Made by a program: the position numbers and the translations under genes | Shown: positions 1 to 9,005 of the stretch, in pieces | Numbering within the stretch: the first letter of the stretch is position 1 | How the letters are laid out: every line of letters begins with the position of its first letter | From: Planctomycetota bacterium | GTDB taxonomy: Bacteria > Planctomycetota > UBA8742 > UBA2392 | Assembly (NCBI GenBank): GCA_019636195.1 | Contig: JAHBYA010000003.1 | Span: 310,001-374,000 of the forward strand | Length of the DNA: 64,000 nt | Reading direction: 5' to 3' | Notes under the pieces: model-generated | Seen by the model: the letters and a program-made list of their open reading frames with translations, nothing else | What the model was told of the DNA's origin: nothing | Database searches by the model: none

Positions 1-617
1 TCGGCGGCGGGCGGCGTATCGGTGTCGTCGCCGGGGAACAGCCACTGCTCAAGGTCGTAGCGCGGCACGGGGATGATGCTGGTTTCGCGCGCCAGCCCGC
101 GCGACAGCAGCTCGGTGTCCGTGAGTTCACGGATCAGGCCGGTGGTTACACTTGACGCGTCAAGCCTTAGCACGCGTTGTTCCACAGCTTCTGCGACTTC
201 GCGCGCCTGCGGCATCGTAAGGCCGTTCTCGCGCATCAGCGCTGCCGTGATCCGCGCGCGGTTCCAGCCTGCGTGCGATACACGCGGGCCGTCTGCGGCT
301 TCGGTGTCGTCCAGCGAAGCAATCTCGCGGCGCATGCTGCGGCCGCGGATGAACGCGGCAGCGATGGCCGCCAGGTCCGGCGAGCTGAGCAATGCCTTTT
401 CAATCGTGTCGTCAATGTCTTCGGCGGTGGGGGGCTGCGGCCGCTCGCCGTGCTGCATATCCAGAAAGTACACGACCATGTCGGCCAGCTTGTCGGCCAC
501 CCACTCGTCTTTGCTGCCCGCCGAACGTACAGCCGCCAGAATCGCGCGCACGACGCGCGAGCGCCGGAAGGGCACAACTTCGCCGTTACGGTTGATGACC
601 TTGGTGACGCGCGACAT
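1..617 (-). CDS. ATP-cone domain protein, C-terminus outside window
   Basis: Partial gene, open at the left edge; about 205 residues are visible from ATG 617. Residues 1-95 look like an ATP-cone, the nucleotide-sensing domain of ribonucleotide reductases and NrdR: the opening VTKVINRNGEVVPFRRSRVV is typical. A second, weaker cone-like stretch follows at about 110-175 (WNRARITAALMRENGLTMPQ), and then the segment VPRYDLEQWLF. Two cones followed by such a linker fit the N-terminus of a ribonucleotide reductase, but the catalytic part is not in view, so a stand-alone regulator remains possible. No Shine-Dalgarno is obvious upstream of the ATG. Confidence 0.75.
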   Translation of the reverse strand, partial: MSRVTKVINRNGEVVPFRRSRVVRAILAAVRSAGSKDEWVADKLADMVVYFLDMQHGERPQPPTAEDIDDTIEKALLSSPDLAAIAAAFIRGRSMRREIASLDDTEAADGPRVSHAGWNRARITAALMRENGLTMPQAREVAEAVEQRVLRLDASSVTTGLIRELTDTELLSRGLARETSIIPVPRYDLEQWLFPGDDTDTPPAA

Positions 618-754
618 GCGTGCAGGTTTAACAAGCGGCGCGACAATGCAAGGGGCAACGCTTCAACAAAGGGCTGACAAGCCGCGCCTGTAAACAATCT
701 GCTGACGGGGGCGCGACGCCGTGGCGTGCACTGCCTCGTGCGCGCCAATGCTGC

Positions 755-760
755 TATCCT
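755..760 (+). promoter_or_regulatory. -10-like TATCCT, leaderless geometry
   Basis: TATCCT ends exactly 6 bases before the ATG of the rhomboid gene and there is no Shine-Dalgarno between them. A transcript from here would start at or next to the ATG. No -35 hexamer is convincing. Confidence 0.4.
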
Positions 761-766
761 GACGCC

Positions 767-1474
767 ATGTTTCCGCTCAAGACAACCGAGCGCGTCAACT
801 CGTGGCCGATTGTGACGTGGTTGCTGATTGCGATCAATGTGTTCGTGTTCTCTCAGCAACTGCTGGTGACAGACATTGACGCCTTTTTCCGCACCTACGG
901 GCTGGTTCCCGGCAACTACCGCCATCTGTTCACGGCACAGGCCGGTGAGGACCTGTCCTCGGGCGCCAAGCTGCTGCCGTTTCTCAGCTGCATGTTCCTT
1001 CATGGCGGGCTTTGGCACCTGCTGGGCAACATGCTTTCGCTGTTCGTGTTCGGGCCCAATGTGGAAGACCGCTTCGGGCATGTGCGCTTTGCCGTGATCT
1101 ACCTGGCGTGCGGTTTGGCCGCGAGCATCACACAGATACCGTTTTCGGCTGGCAGCGAGATCCCGGTGGTAGGGGCCAGTGGCGCGATTGCGGGCGTAAT
1201 GGGCGGCTTTTTTGTGCTGTTTCCGAAGGCGCGCGTGATCAGCGTCGTGCCGATCATCGTGATACCGCTGATCGTGCGGGTGCCGGCTTTCTTTTATCTG
1301 CTGTTCTGGATCGGCATGAACGTGATCAACGCGCTGACCGAGATTCAACTCAGCCCGCAAGGCGCAAAGAGCGCGGGCGTGGCGTGGTGGGCGCACATTG
1401 GCGGTTTCGTCATCGGCATGGTGTACGCCGTGACGCTGGCCCGCAAGCCGCAGGCGGAGAAGAAGCAGGAGTAG
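767..1474 (+). CDS. Rhomboid family intramembrane serine protease
   Basis: A 235-residue polytopic membrane protein. The rhomboid signature is complete: HGGLWHLLGNM at residues 79-89, the catalytic serine in GASGA (Ser138) and the partner histidine in AHIGGF (His210). Rhomboids cleave substrates within or beside transmembrane segments; the substrate cannot be told from sequence. About six hydrophobic segments are visible, the bacterial core size, with a short charged C-terminal tail. The gene stands alone; the HAD gene follows after 45 bases on the same strand. Confidence 0.93.
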   Translation: MFPLKTTERVNSWPIVTWLLIAINVFVFSQQLLVTDIDAFFRTYGLVPGNYRHLFTAQAGEDLSSGAKLLPFLSCMFLHGGLWHLLGNMLSLFVFGPNVEDRFGHVRFAVIYLACGLAASITQIPFSAGSEIPVVGASGAIAGVMGGFFVLFPKARVISVVPIIVIPLIVRVPAFFYLLFWIGMNVINALTEIQLSPQGAKSAGVAWWAHIGGFVIGMVYAVTLARKPQAEKKQE

Positions 1475-1519
1475 GTCCAACACTCCGGGCCACACCGGAC
1501 CCAGGCACCAGGAACTGAC

Positions 1520-2212
1520 GTGTCATACCCCTGGCATCACGAACAACCGGAAGCCGTCGTCTTTGACATGGACGGCACGCTGCTCAACAGCGGCGACTTC
1601 GGCGTTGTAGCCATTACCCGCGCATTCGAGTCAATGATTGCGCAGGGGCGGTTGCCGGGCGTGGATGCCCCGCCGCCGCCCCAAGCCATCCGCGAGCAGA
1701 TCGGTAAGCCGCCCGCTGTGTTCTATCGCGAGCTGCTGCCGGACACATTCCAGCACGTGCATGCCGAGCTGCACCACCAGACCACCCTGCACGAGCGCGA
1801 GTTTCTCACCACCGGCGTGGGCAATCTGTTCGAGGGCACGCTGGAGGTGCTGCAAGCCCTTAAGGCGTCGGGTTTGCGGCTCGCCTTGGTTAGCAATTGC
1901 AGCCGGCCCTACATGGACTGCGTGGTCGAGGTCTTCGGCCTGGATCGCTGGCTTGAGCACCGTGACTGTGTGGGCGACAAGTCAATCCCCGGCCGCAACA
2001 AGTCCGCGCTGGTCGGCCAGGCGCTGCAGGCGATGGGTGCGCGCCGGGGCTTGATGGTCGGTGATCGCGTTCACGACGCGGAAGCCGCGCAGGCGAACGG
2101 CCTGTGGTTCGTGGCCTGCACCTACGGCTACGGCCGCGACGAGGAGTTCGCGTCTGCGCATGCGCGGATCAACGACATCCGGCACTTGCCCGGCCTGCTG
2201 CGGCAAGCTTGA
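1520..2212 (+). CDS. HAD superfamily hydrolase (phosphatase-like)
   Basis: A 230-residue protein starting at GTG. HAD motif I is VVFDMDGT (nucleophile Asp16, acid/base Asp18), motif II is the LVSNCS region, motif III the lysine near NKSAL, and motif IV GDRVHDAE. The large insertion between motifs I and II marks subfamily I with an alpha-helical cap, as in phosphoglycolate phosphatase and beta-phosphoglucomutase. The substrate is not predictable. The start is supported by the motif lying 12 codons in; the upstream AGGAAC is a weak ribosome site. Confidence 0.88.
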   Translation: MSYPWHHEQPEAVVFDMDGTLLNSGDFGVVAITRAFESMIAQGRLPGVDAPPPPQAIREQIGKPPAVFYRELLPDTFQHVHAELHHQTTLHEREFLTTGVGNLFEGTLEVLQALKASGLRLALVSNCSRPYMDCVVEVFGLDRWLEHRDCVGDKSIPGRNKSALVGQALQAMGARRGLMVGDRVHDAEAAQANGLWFVACTYGYGRDEEFASAHARINDIRHLPGLLRQA

Positions 2213-2275
2213 AAGTTCCGTCACATCAGGCTGGGTGCATCAAACGCCCGCCTTTTCCCGGCTGGCATCGTCGCT

Positions 2276-4315
2276 ATGATTCGCCGCCATCAGCCGGAGC
2301 AGCCATTGGCCAATTTCACACCCATCATTGTCGGCGTTGCGCCACCCGCAGGCGAGCACCCGCGACCCCAGGAAATCGTTGAGTTTCCGGTGCGCACCGC
2401 CGTTGAGCTGCGCCTTGACCTTGGCGGCGCGTGGCGCGCCGTGCTGGACGACGTACAGCCGCTGATGCACCGGCTTGAGTGGCTTACCGATGATGTAAGC
2501 GAATTTGCGCCGCCGCCCGTAGTGATCGCGACGTGCCGGCGCGAGCAGGATGGCGGCCGCTTTGATGGCGACGAGGAAGACCGCCTTGAAGTGCTGCAGA
2601 TCTGCGGCCGCGTGTTCGACTATGTGGATGTCGAAGCAGGCGTGAAAGCGGATGTGCCGCCAGCCAAGATAATCCGCAGCTTCCACGACTTTGAAGGCGT
2701 GCCCGACTTTGCCGATGTGCTCAAGCGGCTGCGCGCAGAAGGCGGCGCGCTGGTCAAGATCGTCGGCACAGCCGAGCGACTCAGCGACAACTTGAAAGTG
2801 CGCGATTTTCTGCGCGGCAAGCAGGGCGTCAGCGCGTTCTTGATGGGCGAGTTCGGCGTGCCGTCGCGCCTGCTTGGCCCTTGCTGGGGCAGCGCGCTCA
2901 GCTATGCGTCGCTGGGCAGCGGTGAAGTCGCGCCCGGCATGGTTGATTTTCAGCGCATGGTCAACCTGTATCGCGCCGCCATCATTGAGCCCGACTGGGA
3001 GTTCTTCGGCATTACTGGCCGTCGCGTAGCGCACAGCCTCAGCCCGGCGCTGCACAACGTCGCGCTCAGCCAGCTGAACCAGAACCGCGTGTACCTGCCG
3101 CTTGCCGCGCGCACCCCCGACGACTTTGCCGAGTTCGCGAACGCGCTGCCGGTGGCCGGTGCCAGCGTGACCATCCCGTACAAGCAGGAACTGCTGAAGC
3201 ACTGCGCAAAGCTGGACGAAGCCGCCGAGGCCACCGGCGCGATCAACACGATGGTGCGCCTGAAAGAGGGCGGCTACCGCGGCAAAAACACCGACGTGCC
3301 CGGCTTTCTGGACGACATTAAGGTAGTGTACAAGAAGCCGCTGTTCGGCCGCACCGCGCTGGTGCTGGGCGCCGGCGGCGCGGCGCGCGCTGTGACGTAC
3401 GCGCTGCGGCAGGAGGGTGCAAAGGTCAACGTGTGGGCGCGCACGCCCGAACAGGCGAACGAGCTGGCGATGGTCATGAAATCTCGCGCCGTCGATGCCG
3501 AGCACCTGCCGACCGACGTTGACCTGCTGGTGAACACAACGCCCTGCGGTATGACCGGGCCGTTTGCCGGCGATATCGCGCTGCCCTGGGAGAAGTTGCA
3601 GCCGCTGCTGACCCACGACGCGCTCGTGTACGACCTTGTGTACGATCCGGACGAGACGCCGTTGATGCTGGCGGCCACGCAGGCGGGTGTGCTTGCGTTC
3701 AATGGCCTCGGTATGTTGCGGCGTCAGGCGGCGTTGCAGGCGGCGGCGTTTGGGTACCGGTTGCGCTTTGAACTGGAAGAGCCGCCGAAGTTCCCGCGCC
3801 ACGTGTGGCTGGTGGGCTATCGCGGCGCGGGCAAGAGCGCGCTGGCGCGCGAGTTGGCCGTCAAGCTGCACCGCCGGGCCGTGGACGTGGACGACCAGAT
3901 CGAGCTGCGCGGCGGCATGAAGATCCGCGAGATTTTTGAACAGCAGGGCGAGGCCGAGTTCCGGAAGCTCGAGGCCGCAGCCATTGAAAAGGCCGCGCAG
4001 GGCAAACCCGACGTTGTGATAGCCGTCGGCGGCGGCGCCGTGGAAAGTGAACAGAACATCCTGCGCATGCGCAGCAGCGGCGTCGTGATCTGGCTTGATG
4101 CCAGTGAAGAAACGCTGACCCGCAGGCTCAGCAGCGATGATGTGCGCCCGTCCTTGACCGGCAAGCCCGCCGCCGAAGAAGTGCCGGAAATGCTGGCCCG
4201 GCGTCGGCCGCAGTACAAACGCGCTGCCCACATCACCTTCAAGGTGCAGGAAAAGCCCGCCCGCGAGCAAGCTGCGGAACTGGCGGCGCTGCTGGCTGAA
4301 TACGGCAAGGCCTAG
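2276..4315 (+). CDS. aroDEK: Trifunctional 3-dehydroquinate dehydratase / shikimate dehydrogenase / shikimate kinase
   Basis: One 679-residue frame carries three consecutive shikimate-pathway steps. Residues ~14-235 are a type I dehydroquinate dehydratase with the catalytic His137 (RSFHDF) and Schiff-base Lys161 (ALVKIVG). Residues ~240-500 are shikimate dehydrogenase: AHSLSPALHN substrate loop, Lys303 (TIPYKQ), Asp340 (GKNTD) and the NADP loop VLGAGGAARA. Residues ~508-679 are shikimate kinase with P-loop GYRGAGKS (514-521), VDVDDQIE and VIAVGGGAVE. The reading frame is uninterrupted through both junctions. AroD-AroE fusions are known from plants and some bacteria; appending AroK gives an AROM-like but differently ordered enzyme. 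All active-site residues I can check are present. Confidence 0.95.
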   Translation: MIRRHQPEQPLANFTPIIVGVAPPAGEHPRPQEIVEFPVRTAVELRLDLGGAWRAVLDDVQPLMHRLEWLTDDVSEFAPPPVVIATCRREQDGGRFDGDEEDRLEVLQICGRVFDYVDVEAGVKADVPPAKIIRSFHDFEGVPDFADVLKRLRAEGGALVKIVGTAERLSDNLKVRDFLRGKQGVSAFLMGEFGVPSRLLGPCWGSALSYASLGSGEVAPGMVDFQRMVNLYRAAIIEPDWEFFGITGRRVAHSLSPALHNVALSQLNQNRVYLPLAARTPDDFAEFANALPVAGASVTIPYKQELLKHCAKLDEAAEATGAINTMVRLKEGGYRGKNTDVPGFLDDIKVVYKKPLFGRTALVLGAGGAARAVTYALRQEGAKVNVWARTPEQANELAMVMKSRAVDAEHLPTDVDLLVNTTPCGMTGPFAGDIALPWEKLQPLLTHDALVYDLVYDPDETPLMLAATQAGVLAFNGLGMLRRQAALQAAAFGYRLRFELEEPPKFPRHVWLVGYRGAGKSALARELAVKLHRRAVDVDDQIELRGGMKIREIFEQQGEAEFRKLEAAAIEKAAQGKPDVVIAVGGGAVESEQNILRMRSSGVVIWLDASEETLTRRLSSDDVRPSLTGKPAAEEVPEMLARRRPQYKRAAHITFKVQEKPAREQAAELAALLAEYGKA

Positions 4316-4356
4316 CAGCCTTTGTCCGCCGCTGAATAAATGTAGTTTGGCGGGCG

Positions 4357-5301
4357 ATGGGTGAGTTTCTCAAAATCGTCGGCGAGATGCCCTGGTGGTT
4401 CTGGGTTGCGTTCTGGTTTTTCATCGGGTCGTTCGTCGGCAGCTTTATCAACGTCGTGGTCTATCGCCTCCCGCGCAACTGCCTGTCCGTCAACAAGCCC
4501 AGCCGCAGTTTCTGCCCCAGTTGCAAAACGCAACTGAAGGCCAAGGATAACCTGCCGATCATCGGCTGGGCGCTGCTGCGCGGCAAATGCCGTTACTGCG
4601 GCGTGAAGTACGGCATTCGGTACCCGCTGGTGGAGTTGCTGGTGGCGACGCTGTTTGCCGTTTCCAGCTACGCGGTTCTGTACGACTATGGCGCGCGCAA
4701 CCTGGCCGCCGACCCTTGGGCGTGGCTTACGCTGGTCTATGTGCTGGGAATCATCGGCGTGCTGGTACCATGGGCGCTGATTGACTTTGACCTGACCTAC
4801 ATACCCGACAAGCTTACGCTCGGCCCATTGGTCGTCTTTGTGCCGTTGGGCGCGCACGCAGCGGGCCCGCGCTTCGGTTTGGGCTCCGGCGTTGACCACC
4901 TGCTGTTCAAGTTTGAGCCGACATGGCTGAACAGCATGCTCAGCGTGGTGGTGACCGGCGTGCTGGCGGCGCTGGCGCTTTGGCTGATCGGCAAGATTGC
5001 CAAGGTGGTCTTTCGCAAGCGCGCCGCTGAAATCGGCGGCGAGGCTATGGGCCTTGCTGACGTAAAGTTGATGATCCTGCTGGGCGTGATGCTCGGCTGG
5101 CCCAAGCTGGTGGCGGGCTTCTTCATCGCGATCTTCGTGGGCGCGACGCTGGGGATAATCCAGTTGGCATTGAAGAAAGGCCACGGGGTGCCGTTCGGGC
5201 CGCACCTTGCCTTTGGCGCAATCACAGCCACGCTGGCCATGCCGTGGCTGCTGGCCGCTGCCGACTGGTACATGGAATTGCTGGGAGGACTTGCGAAGTG
5301 A
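4357..5301 (+). CDS. pilD: Prepilin leader peptidase/N-methyltransferase
   Basis: A 314-residue polytopic inner-membrane aspartic protease that trims and N-methylates type IV pilin or type II secretion pseudopilins. The cytoplasmic zinc loop has two CxxC pairs (Cys53/56 and Cys78/81). Catalytic aspartates lie in LIDFDLTYIPD (about Asp143) and GLADVKL (Asp235), and the C-terminal FGPHLAFG segment is typical. The zinc loop points to a methylating enzyme. It starts a tight operon: its stop overlaps the start of the aminotransferase gene. No pilin or secretion genes lie nearby, so its substrates are encoded elsewhere. Confidence 0.94.
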   Translation: MGEFLKIVGEMPWWFWVAFWFFIGSFVGSFINVVVYRLPRNCLSVNKPSRSFCPSCKTQLKAKDNLPIIGWALLRGKCRYCGVKYGIRYPLVELLVATLFAVSSYAVLYDYGARNLAADPWAWLTLVYVLGIIGVLVPWALIDFDLTYIPDKLTLGPLVVFVPLGAHAAGPRFGLGSGVDHLLFKFEPTWLNSMLSVVVTGVLAALALWLIGKIAKVVFRKRAAEIGGEAMGLADVKLMILLGVMLGWPKLVAGFFIAIFVGATLGIIQLALKKGHGVPFGPHLAFGAITATLAMPWLLAAADWYMELLGGLAK

Positions 5302-6170
5302 GCGACTACGTAATCAGCATCAACGGCGAGTTTATCCCGCCCGACAAGGCCAGCATCAGCGTGCTGGACCACGGGTTTCTGTTTGGCGACTCGGTCTATG
5401 AGGTTGTGCGTACCGTGCACGGCAAACTCTTCGCCGCCGACCGGCACCTGCGCCGCCTGCACGCCAGCGCTGCGGCATTGGCCATGCCCCTGCAACGCGC
5501 GGACGATTGGTTCCTTGAGCACCTGAAAGAGATGCACAAGCGCGCAAGCTGGGAAGAGAGCTACCTGCGCGTGATCGTCACCCGCGGCGTCGGCGAGCTG
5601 GACCTGCACCCTGCCAGTTGCGCCAGCCAGACCGTCGTCGGTATCGCCAAGCCGCTGCCGCAGTGGCCCCATGACAGTTACGCCCATGGTTGCAAGGTCG
5701 TGCTTGCGAACGTGCGGCGCAACCCCAAGCAGGCCACGGATCCCGCAATCAAGAGCGGCAACTACCTGAACAACGTGCTCGCAATCATGGAAGCGCGCAA
5801 TGAAGGCGCGACCGAAGCGATCATGATGAATGTGCAGGGCTTTCTGACCGAGTGCACGACCAGCAACGTCTTTCTGGTCAAGGGCGGCGTGGTGCGCACA
5901 CCCGCCCTGCGGCAGGGTCTGCTCGAGGGCGTGACCCGCGGTTTCATACTGGAGGTGTGCGCCAGGCTCGGCCTTGCGTGCGAAGAAGCCGACCTGCGCG
6001 ATGAAGACCTGCACAACGCCGACGAAGTCTTCATCACCAGCACAACACGCGACGTGATGCCGGTCGGCACGGTCGGCGAGCGCAAGTTGCCGTTCGTGCC
6101 GGGGCCGGTGACGCTCAAGATCGCCAACGCGTACCACGAGATGCTGGAAGACCCTGCCAACCACCAGTGA
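5298..6170 (+). CDS. ilvE: PLP-dependent class IV aminotransferase (branched-chain type)
   Basis: A 290-residue fold-type IV aminotransferase. The GTG at 5298 is chosen because GGGAGG (5283-5288) sits nine bases upstream and the family begins with a short strand ahead of LDHGFLFGDSVYEV. Lys152 in AIKSGNYLNN is the PLP-binding lysine; FLTECTTSNVFLV and the TSTTRDVMPV segment complete the site. The IKSGNYLNN motif favours branched-chain or D-amino-acid type enzymes over 4-amino-4-deoxychorismate lyase, but substrate choice is inferred. The start overlaps the pilD stop by four bases and the end overlaps the next gene, so translation is probably coupled. Confidence 0.9.
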   Translation: MSDYVISINGEFIPPDKASISVLDHGFLFGDSVYEVVRTVHGKLFAADRHLRRLHASAAALAMPLQRADDWFLEHLKEMHKRASWEESYLRVIVTRGVGELDLHPASCASQTVVGIAKPLPQWPHDSYAHGCKVVLANVRRNPKQATDPAIKSGNYLNNVLAIMEARNEGATEAIMMNVQGFLTECTTSNVFLVKGGVVRTPALRQGLLEGVTRGFILEVCARLGLACEEADLRDEDLHNADEVFITSTTRDVMPVGTVGERKLPFVPGPVTLKIANAYHEMLEDPANHQ

Positions 6171-7048
6171 TGCGCCGACTGCTCGCGATCGCCAACCCGA
6201 TTTCAGGCCGCGGCCATGCGCTGCGGCTGGTGCCGCGCATTGAACGGCTGGCCGGCGCCGCGGGCGTTGAAATCAGCATCCAGCTTACCGAGCGCGCGGG
6301 CCACGGCCGTGAACTCGCGGCGGCCGCCGCGGGGCAGGGCTTCAACGCGGTGATGGCGGTGGGCGGCGACGGCACGATCAACGAAGTGATCAACGGGCTG
6401 GGCCCGCACGGCTTGCCATTGCTGGTGGTGCCGCAGGGCACGGGCAACGTGCTGGCCAAGGAACTCAAGGCCACACGCAAGTTGGACCGTTACGTCAAGC
6501 CACTGAAGGCCTGGCACACCCGCAAGCGCGACCTGGGGCGCCTGGACAACGGCAGGCTGTTCGCGTGTTTTGTGGGCGCGGGTTTTGACGGCCAGTGCAC
6601 GCGCGCGTTTGCCGAGCGCAAGGGCAGCATCCGCATGGTGCAGTATGTGCCGATCATGTGGAACGCAATCCGGCACAGCGACTTTACAAGCATTGTAGTC
6701 AAGCCGGGCGACGCACATGCGCGCGAGCCTGCAAGTTACGCGCTGGTTTCAATTACGCCCGAGTACGGCGGGCCGCTGGCGCTGACCGGTAAAGCCAAGC
6801 CCGACGACGGCCGCTTTGACGTGCTGACCGTGCATGAACGCATCACGCCGTTGTCGCTGGTGAAGCTGGTCGGCTACGCGTTTTCGCGCCGCATGGGACG
6901 GGTGTCGTCGGCCAGGTTCGTGCGCTGCAGCAGTGTCGCGATTGAGGCAACAGAAGAAGTCCCCATCCAGGTGGACGGGGACTTTGCGGGATACCTTCCT
7001 GTGCAAGCCGAGATACTGCCGGGCGCGTTGAGCTACTTTGAACCCTAA
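6170..7048 (+). CDS. Diacylglycerol kinase family lipid kinase
   Basis: About 292 residues. The catalytic DAGK domain is clear: NPISGRG near the start, GGDGTINEVINGL around residue 65, and PQGTGNVLAKEL. The C-terminal half is the usual beta-sandwich ending with a VQVDGD-like element (PIQVDGDFAG). Enzymes of this group phosphorylate diacylglycerol or other lipids such as sphingoid bases. The ATG at 6170 overlaps the previous stop (TGATG), so it is the third gene of the pilD operon; a GTG three bases earlier is the alternative start. Its stop overlaps the convergent LysM gene by four bases. Confidence 0.9.
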   Translation: MRRLLAIANPISGRGHALRLVPRIERLAGAAGVEISIQLTERAGHGRELAAAAAGQGFNAVMAVGGDGTINEVINGLGPHGLPLLVVPQGTGNVLAKELKATRKLDRYVKPLKAWHTRKRDLGRLDNGRLFACFVGAGFDGQCTRAFAERKGSIRMVQYVPIMWNAIRHSDFTSIVVKPGDAHAREPASYALVSITPEYGGPLALTGKAKPDDGRFDVLTVHERITPLSLVKLVGYAFSRRMGRVSSARFVRCSSVAIEATEEVPIQVDGDFAGYLPVQAEILPGALSYFEP

Positions 7049-7695
7049 GGTACCTTGATCCTGGCGCCGGCGCGCAAGGCAACGCCCGGGTTCGCGGCCT
7101 GCAACTGCTCGGTCGTTACGCCGCGCGACTTGAAGTGCACGTAGGCGATCTTCCACCACGAGTCTCCTTCGACCACCGTGTATTCCACTGCGCTGCTTGC
7201 GGCAGGTTGCGACGTGGCCGGCTGAGCAGGATGTGTCGGTTTCGGCGCAGGTGTAGCCTGCCCGGCCTGCGCGCCCTTGAACGGCGGGATGCGCAGCTTT
7301 TCACCGGGTTTGAGCTGTACGCCGGGGTTGGCGCCCTGCAGGTCGCTGATCTCAAGGCCGCGGTCCTTGAATGTTTTGTGCGCGAGCTTCCACCATGAGT
7401 CACCGCCCGCCACCGTGTACTCAGTCCACTGTGCGGTGGTGTCAGGCTCTGCCGGTGCTTCGTTGTGCTGCGGCAGCGGCTCATCGACCGGCCGGGCATC
7501 GAAGTCGGCGGGAAGTGCGGCGCGCGGAATCTCGGGGCTGCCCATGCGTGCCTGCATCGTCTCCGGGCCAAGCTCGTCCGGCGCTTCCTGCTGCACAGCC
7601 ACGCGAGCGCTGTTGAGCACCTGGTCCCAGATCAGGCCAAGGGCAAGGCTGATGATGCTGGCGACGAAAATGGCGATTTTGACTCCACGATCCAT
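7045..7695 (-). CDS. Membrane-anchored protein with two LysM-type domains
   Basis: A 216-residue protein read leftwards from ATG 7695, which has a strong AAGGAG ribosome site. An N-terminal hydrophobic segment (residues 6-25, VKIAIFVASIISLALGLIWD) acts as anchor or signal. Two LysM-like units follow, each built as YTV..GDSWWKIA.....RG.....LQ.ANPG...L..G...KIP: one at ~93-142 and one at ~166-216, separated by a Pro/Ala/Thr linker. LysM domains bind peptidoglycan, so a cell-wall role is likely. A much longer reading frame runs upstream, but it is antisense to truD and lacks a ribosome site. Confidence 0.88.
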   Translation of the reverse strand: MDRGVKIAIFVASIISLALGLIWDQVLNSARVAVQQEAPDELGPETMQARMGSPEIPRAALPADFDARPVDEPLPQHNEAPAEPDTTAQWTEYTVAGGDSWWKLAHKTFKDRGLEISDLQGANPGVQLKPGEKLRIPPFKGAQAGQATPAPKPTHPAQPATSQPAASSAVEYTVVEGDSWWKIAYVHFKSRGVTTEQLQAANPGVALRAGARIKVP

Positions 7696-7773
7696 GGCGG
7701 CTCCTTGCACCCCCTGACCTTTGTCGGCACGCGGGGTCCGTGACCTTGAGCCTAAGCGGAATGTCGCTAAAGC

Positions 7774-8997
7774 ATGGCGATGAAATTCGCGACCGCGCAC
7801 ATCCCGCCCTGCCCGGGCATCATCAAGTCGGCCAATGAAGACTTCCGGGTCTTTGAGTTGCCGCTGTACCCGTTCAGCGGCACGGGCACTCACACTCTGG
7901 TGCACATTGAAAAGGCCGGCATCGGCACCTTTGAGGCGATTCACCGCATCTGCAAAGCGCTTGAGTACCCCGAGCGCGACGTGGGCAGCGCCGGTCTGAA
8001 GGACGCTCGCGGCGTCACCCGCCAGTGGCTGAGCTTTGAGCACTTGCCGCCGGAGAAGTTCACGGCGCTGGACGTGCCCAAGGTGCGCGTGCTTGAGACC
8101 ACCCGCCACGGCAACAAGCTCAAGCGCGGGCACCTGCGCGGCAACCGCTTTGAGGTCACGCTGCGTGAGGTGAAGGAAGCAGACGTGCCGCATGCCCGCG
8201 AGGCCTTGCAGGTGCTGGCGCGGCGCGGCGTTCCCAACTGGTACGATACACAGCGCTTTGGCCGCCGCGGCGACAACGCCGCCTGCGGCCTGTCGATTCT
8301 GCGCGCCGACTGGCAGGCCTACTTCGACCAGCTGCTCGGCGACCCTGCCAATGAAACTGACCGGCAGGCCCGCGAGGCGCGGCAGGCGTATGTCGAGCAA
8401 GGCCCTGCCGCGGCGCTGGAGTTGTGGCCGCGCAGGCAGAACAACGAACGCGCGGCTTTGAAGGCGCTGCTGGACTTTGGCGCCTCGGATAAGGCGCTGC
8501 GCAAGTTGCCGCAGAAGTTGAAACTGCTGCAGGTGTCGGCGGTGCAGTCGCTGCTGTTCAATCGCGTGCTGGACGCGCGCTTTGACGACTATGATCGCGT
8601 GTGGGCCGGAGACATCTGCCGCAAGGAAAACGGCGCCGACTTTCAGGTGACTGACGCCGCGCTTGAGCAACCCCGGGCCGACGCCTTTGAGATTTCGCCC
8701 ACCGGCCCGATCTTCGGACACAAGATGATGCAGCCGCAGGGTCGCGCAGCCGAGCTTGAGGCGGCGGTCCTGGTGGCCGAGAAGTTGACGGCCCCGATGT
8801 TCGATATCGGGCGCGGGTTAAGCCAGAAAGGTGACCGCCGCCCGCTGCGCTTTGCGGTGGGGGAGATTGACCTGGGCTTTGCTGACGGCGCGCTTACGCT
8901 GGGGTTCACGCTGCCCAAGGGCTGCTACGCGACGGTGCTGCTGCGCGAGATCACGAAGGCCGGGCCGGACCTTGCGTTTTCCGGCGACAACGATTGA
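7774..8997 (+). CDS. truD: tRNA pseudouridine synthase TruD
   Basis: A 407-residue TruD family enzyme, which isomerises U13 of tRNA. The catalytic aspartate is Asp77 in GLKDARGVTRQW. Other family marks are EDFRVFELP, LRGNRFEV and NWYDTQRFGRRGDNA; the last replaces the usual NYFGxQRFG with a slightly diverged form. The second half carries the TRUD insertion domain and ends normally. ATG 7774 and ATG 7780 are both possible starts. It is the first of three same-strand genes; the lipoprotein gene begins eight bases after its stop. Confidence 0.93.
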   Translation: MAMKFATAHIPPCPGIIKSANEDFRVFELPLYPFSGTGTHTLVHIEKAGIGTFEAIHRICKALEYPERDVGSAGLKDARGVTRQWLSFEHLPPEKFTALDVPKVRVLETTRHGNKLKRGHLRGNRFEVTLREVKEADVPHAREALQVLARRGVPNWYDTQRFGRRGDNAACGLSILRADWQAYFDQLLGDPANETDRQAREARQAYVEQGPAAALELWPRRQNNERAALKALLDFGASDKALRKLPQKLKLLQVSAVQSLLFNRVLDARFDDYDRVWAGDICRKENGADFQVTDAALEQPRADAFEISPTGPIFGHKMMQPQGRAAELEAAVLVAEKLTAPMFDIGRGLSQKGDRRPLRFAVGEIDLGFADGALTLGFTLPKGCYATVLLREITKAGPDLAFSGDND

Positions 8998-9005
8998 GTT
9001 GAGAC

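Noticed and set aside
151-164. Palindrome CTTGACGCGTCAAG, similar to the RIO1 promoter operator, plus near copies at about 10122 and 60834
   Set aside because: All three lie inside genes and encode Leu-Asp-Ala-Ser with the same codons, so coding explains them better than a shared regulator.
236-1495. A 419-codon minus-strand frame
   Set aside because: Antisense to the rhomboid gene and out of frame with the ATP-cone gene; composition typical of shadows.
2240-4270. A 676-codon minus-strand frame
   Set aside because: Antisense to the trifunctional aro gene, with biased His/Arg/Ala composition and no recognisable domain.
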